Below are positions 63,365-64,000 of a stretch of DNA of 64,000 nt, in pieces. A program made the translations under genes and the position numbers. Source of the stretch: Bacteroidales bacterium UBA3297 (lineage in GTDB: Bacteria > Bacteroidota > Bacteroidia > Bacteroidales > Paludibacteraceae). Where the stretch lies: the NCBI GenBank assembly GCA_002362105.1, contig DETD01000001.1, forward strand, positions 1-64,000, read 5' to 3'. How positions within the stretch are numbered: the stretch's first letter is position 1; each line of letters opens with the position of its first letter. The notes under the pieces are model-generated. The model ran no database searches. It was not told where the DNA came from and saw nothing but the letters and a program-made list of their open reading frames with translations.

Positions 63365-64000
63365 ATGAAAAAGTATTTAGCAGAAATGGTCGGCACAATG
63401 GTGCTCGTCCTTATGGGTTGCGGCGTAGCCGTTGCCCTTGGTTGCAATTCAACTGTAGGAGTAAACACCGCCTCGGTTATCGGTACTGCAATGGCATTCG
63501 GTTTGTCTGTAGTCGCAATGGCTTATACCATCGGTAACATTTCTGGTTGCCACATCAATCCAGCCATCACATTGGGCTGTATTCTTACTGGTCGCATGGA
63601 TGCAAAAGAAGGTGTTATCTATATGGTGGCACAAACAATTGGTGCCTTCATCGGAGCAGGCATTTTGGCAGCTTTGGTTGGATGTGAAAGCGGACTAGGA
63701 GCAAACGCCCTTCAAGAAGGTAACCACATCACTGTATGCCAAGGTGTTTTGGCCGAAATTGTATTCACCTGCATTTTCGTTCTTGTTGTACTAGGCACAA
63801 CAGACGCAAACAAAGGAGCCGGCAAATCAGCTGGTATGGTAATTGGTTTGACATTGATTTTGGTACACCTTGCATGTATCTACTTCACAGGCACATCAGT
63901 TAACCCTGCCCGTTCTATCGCTCCAGCAGTGCTAGCTGGAGGAGCCGCACTAGAGCAACTTTGGATTTTCATTGTAGGTCCATTCATCGGTGGAGCAATC
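63365..64000 (+). CDS. aqpZ: Aquaporin (MIP family), partial at window end
   Basis: 212 codons present, C-terminus outside the window. It starts MKKYLAEMVGTMVLVLMGCG. Two NPA motifs (SGCHINPAIT and SVNPARS) are intact. The selectivity filter, aligned by eye to E. coli AqpZ, has Phe in AMAFGLSV, His in ILVHLAC, Thr in GTSVNP and Arg in NPARS, the water-selective pattern and not the glycerol one. It follows the carbamoyltransferase by 28 bases and may be co-transcribed. Confidence 0.9.
   Translation, partial: MKKYLAEMVGTMVLVLMGCGVAVALGCNSTVGVNTASVIGTAMAFGLSVVAMAYTIGNISGCHINPAITLGCILTGRMDAKEGVIYMVAQTIGAFIGAGILAALVGCESGLGANALQEGNHITVCQGVLAEIVFTCIFVLVVLGTTDANKGAGKSAGMVIGLTLILVHLACIYFTGTSVNPARSIAPAVLAGGAALEQLWIFIVGPFIGGAI

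Overview
The window is a piece of a chromosome from a member of the Bacteroidota, most probably order Bacteroidales. Supporting signs are a SusC/SusD pair with a surface glycan-binding lipoprotein, proteins carrying type IX secretion (T9SS) sorting domains of both type A and type B, the TamA relative TamL, a FeoA-FeoB fusion, a Bacteroides-type N-succinylornithine carbamoyltransferase, and the Bacteroidota -7 promoter motif TAnnTTTG in front of many genes. A closer placement is not possible from sequence reading alone. T9SS cargo argues for a Prevotella/Porphyromonas/Parabacteroides-like lineage over a typical Bacteroides.

Layout. 1-991: end of the str ribosomal operon (rpsL, rpsG, minus strand). 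1228-9370: an HD-domain membrane phosphodiesterase, a DUF6057 membrane protein paired with a haem-motif beta-propeller lipoprotein, a tRNA-Arg(TCT), and tamL. 9568-14499: glmM, a histidine phosphatase and uvrA. 14746-28342, all minus strand: a type B T9SS cargo protein, two tandem type A T9SS cargo paralogues, and a SusC-SusD-SGBP unit with no glycoside hydrolase next to it. 28572-34650: a surface lipoprotein, priA, a thioredoxin lipoprotein, DUF177-rpmF and fabH. 34850-38972: ferrous iron uptake (feoAB fusion plus a small Cys-rich protein), a flavin-type oxidase family protein and a DUF5131 protein. 39080-45859: a complete trp operon (trpBEGDCFA) behind a leader peptide with three consecutive Trp codons and a readable attenuator. 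45951-50738: a polysaccharide O-acetylation cluster (MBOAT, AlgX-like, acyltransferase-3). 51125-51571: a decayed transposase. 51673-54517: a hydrolase lipoprotein and succinate CoA-transferase. 54558-58370: a GtrA / GT2 / large membrane protein trio. 58496-59834: two secreted DUF6515 paralogues, one very rich in His. 59965-64000: another acyltransferase, proA, the carbamoyltransferase, and the start of an aquaporin gene.

How the parts fit. Core housekeeping blocks alternate with envelope-directed accessory blocks. The surface blocks (SusCD unit, T9SS cargo, O-acetylation cluster, Gtr-like trio, DUF6515 pair) look AT-richer or more repetitive than the housekeeping genes and probably vary between strains. 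No CRISPR array, prophage or intact mobile element was seen. The most informative regulatory structure is the trp attenuator, where the ribosome-controlled segment pairs with the loop and 3' arm of the terminator and not with its 5' arm. No wholly unknown multi-gene system was convincingly identified. The best candidates for undescribed biology are the DUF6057/haem-propeller pair, the T9SS cargo duplication, the DUF6515 pair and the membrane protein ending in two GWA-D repeats.
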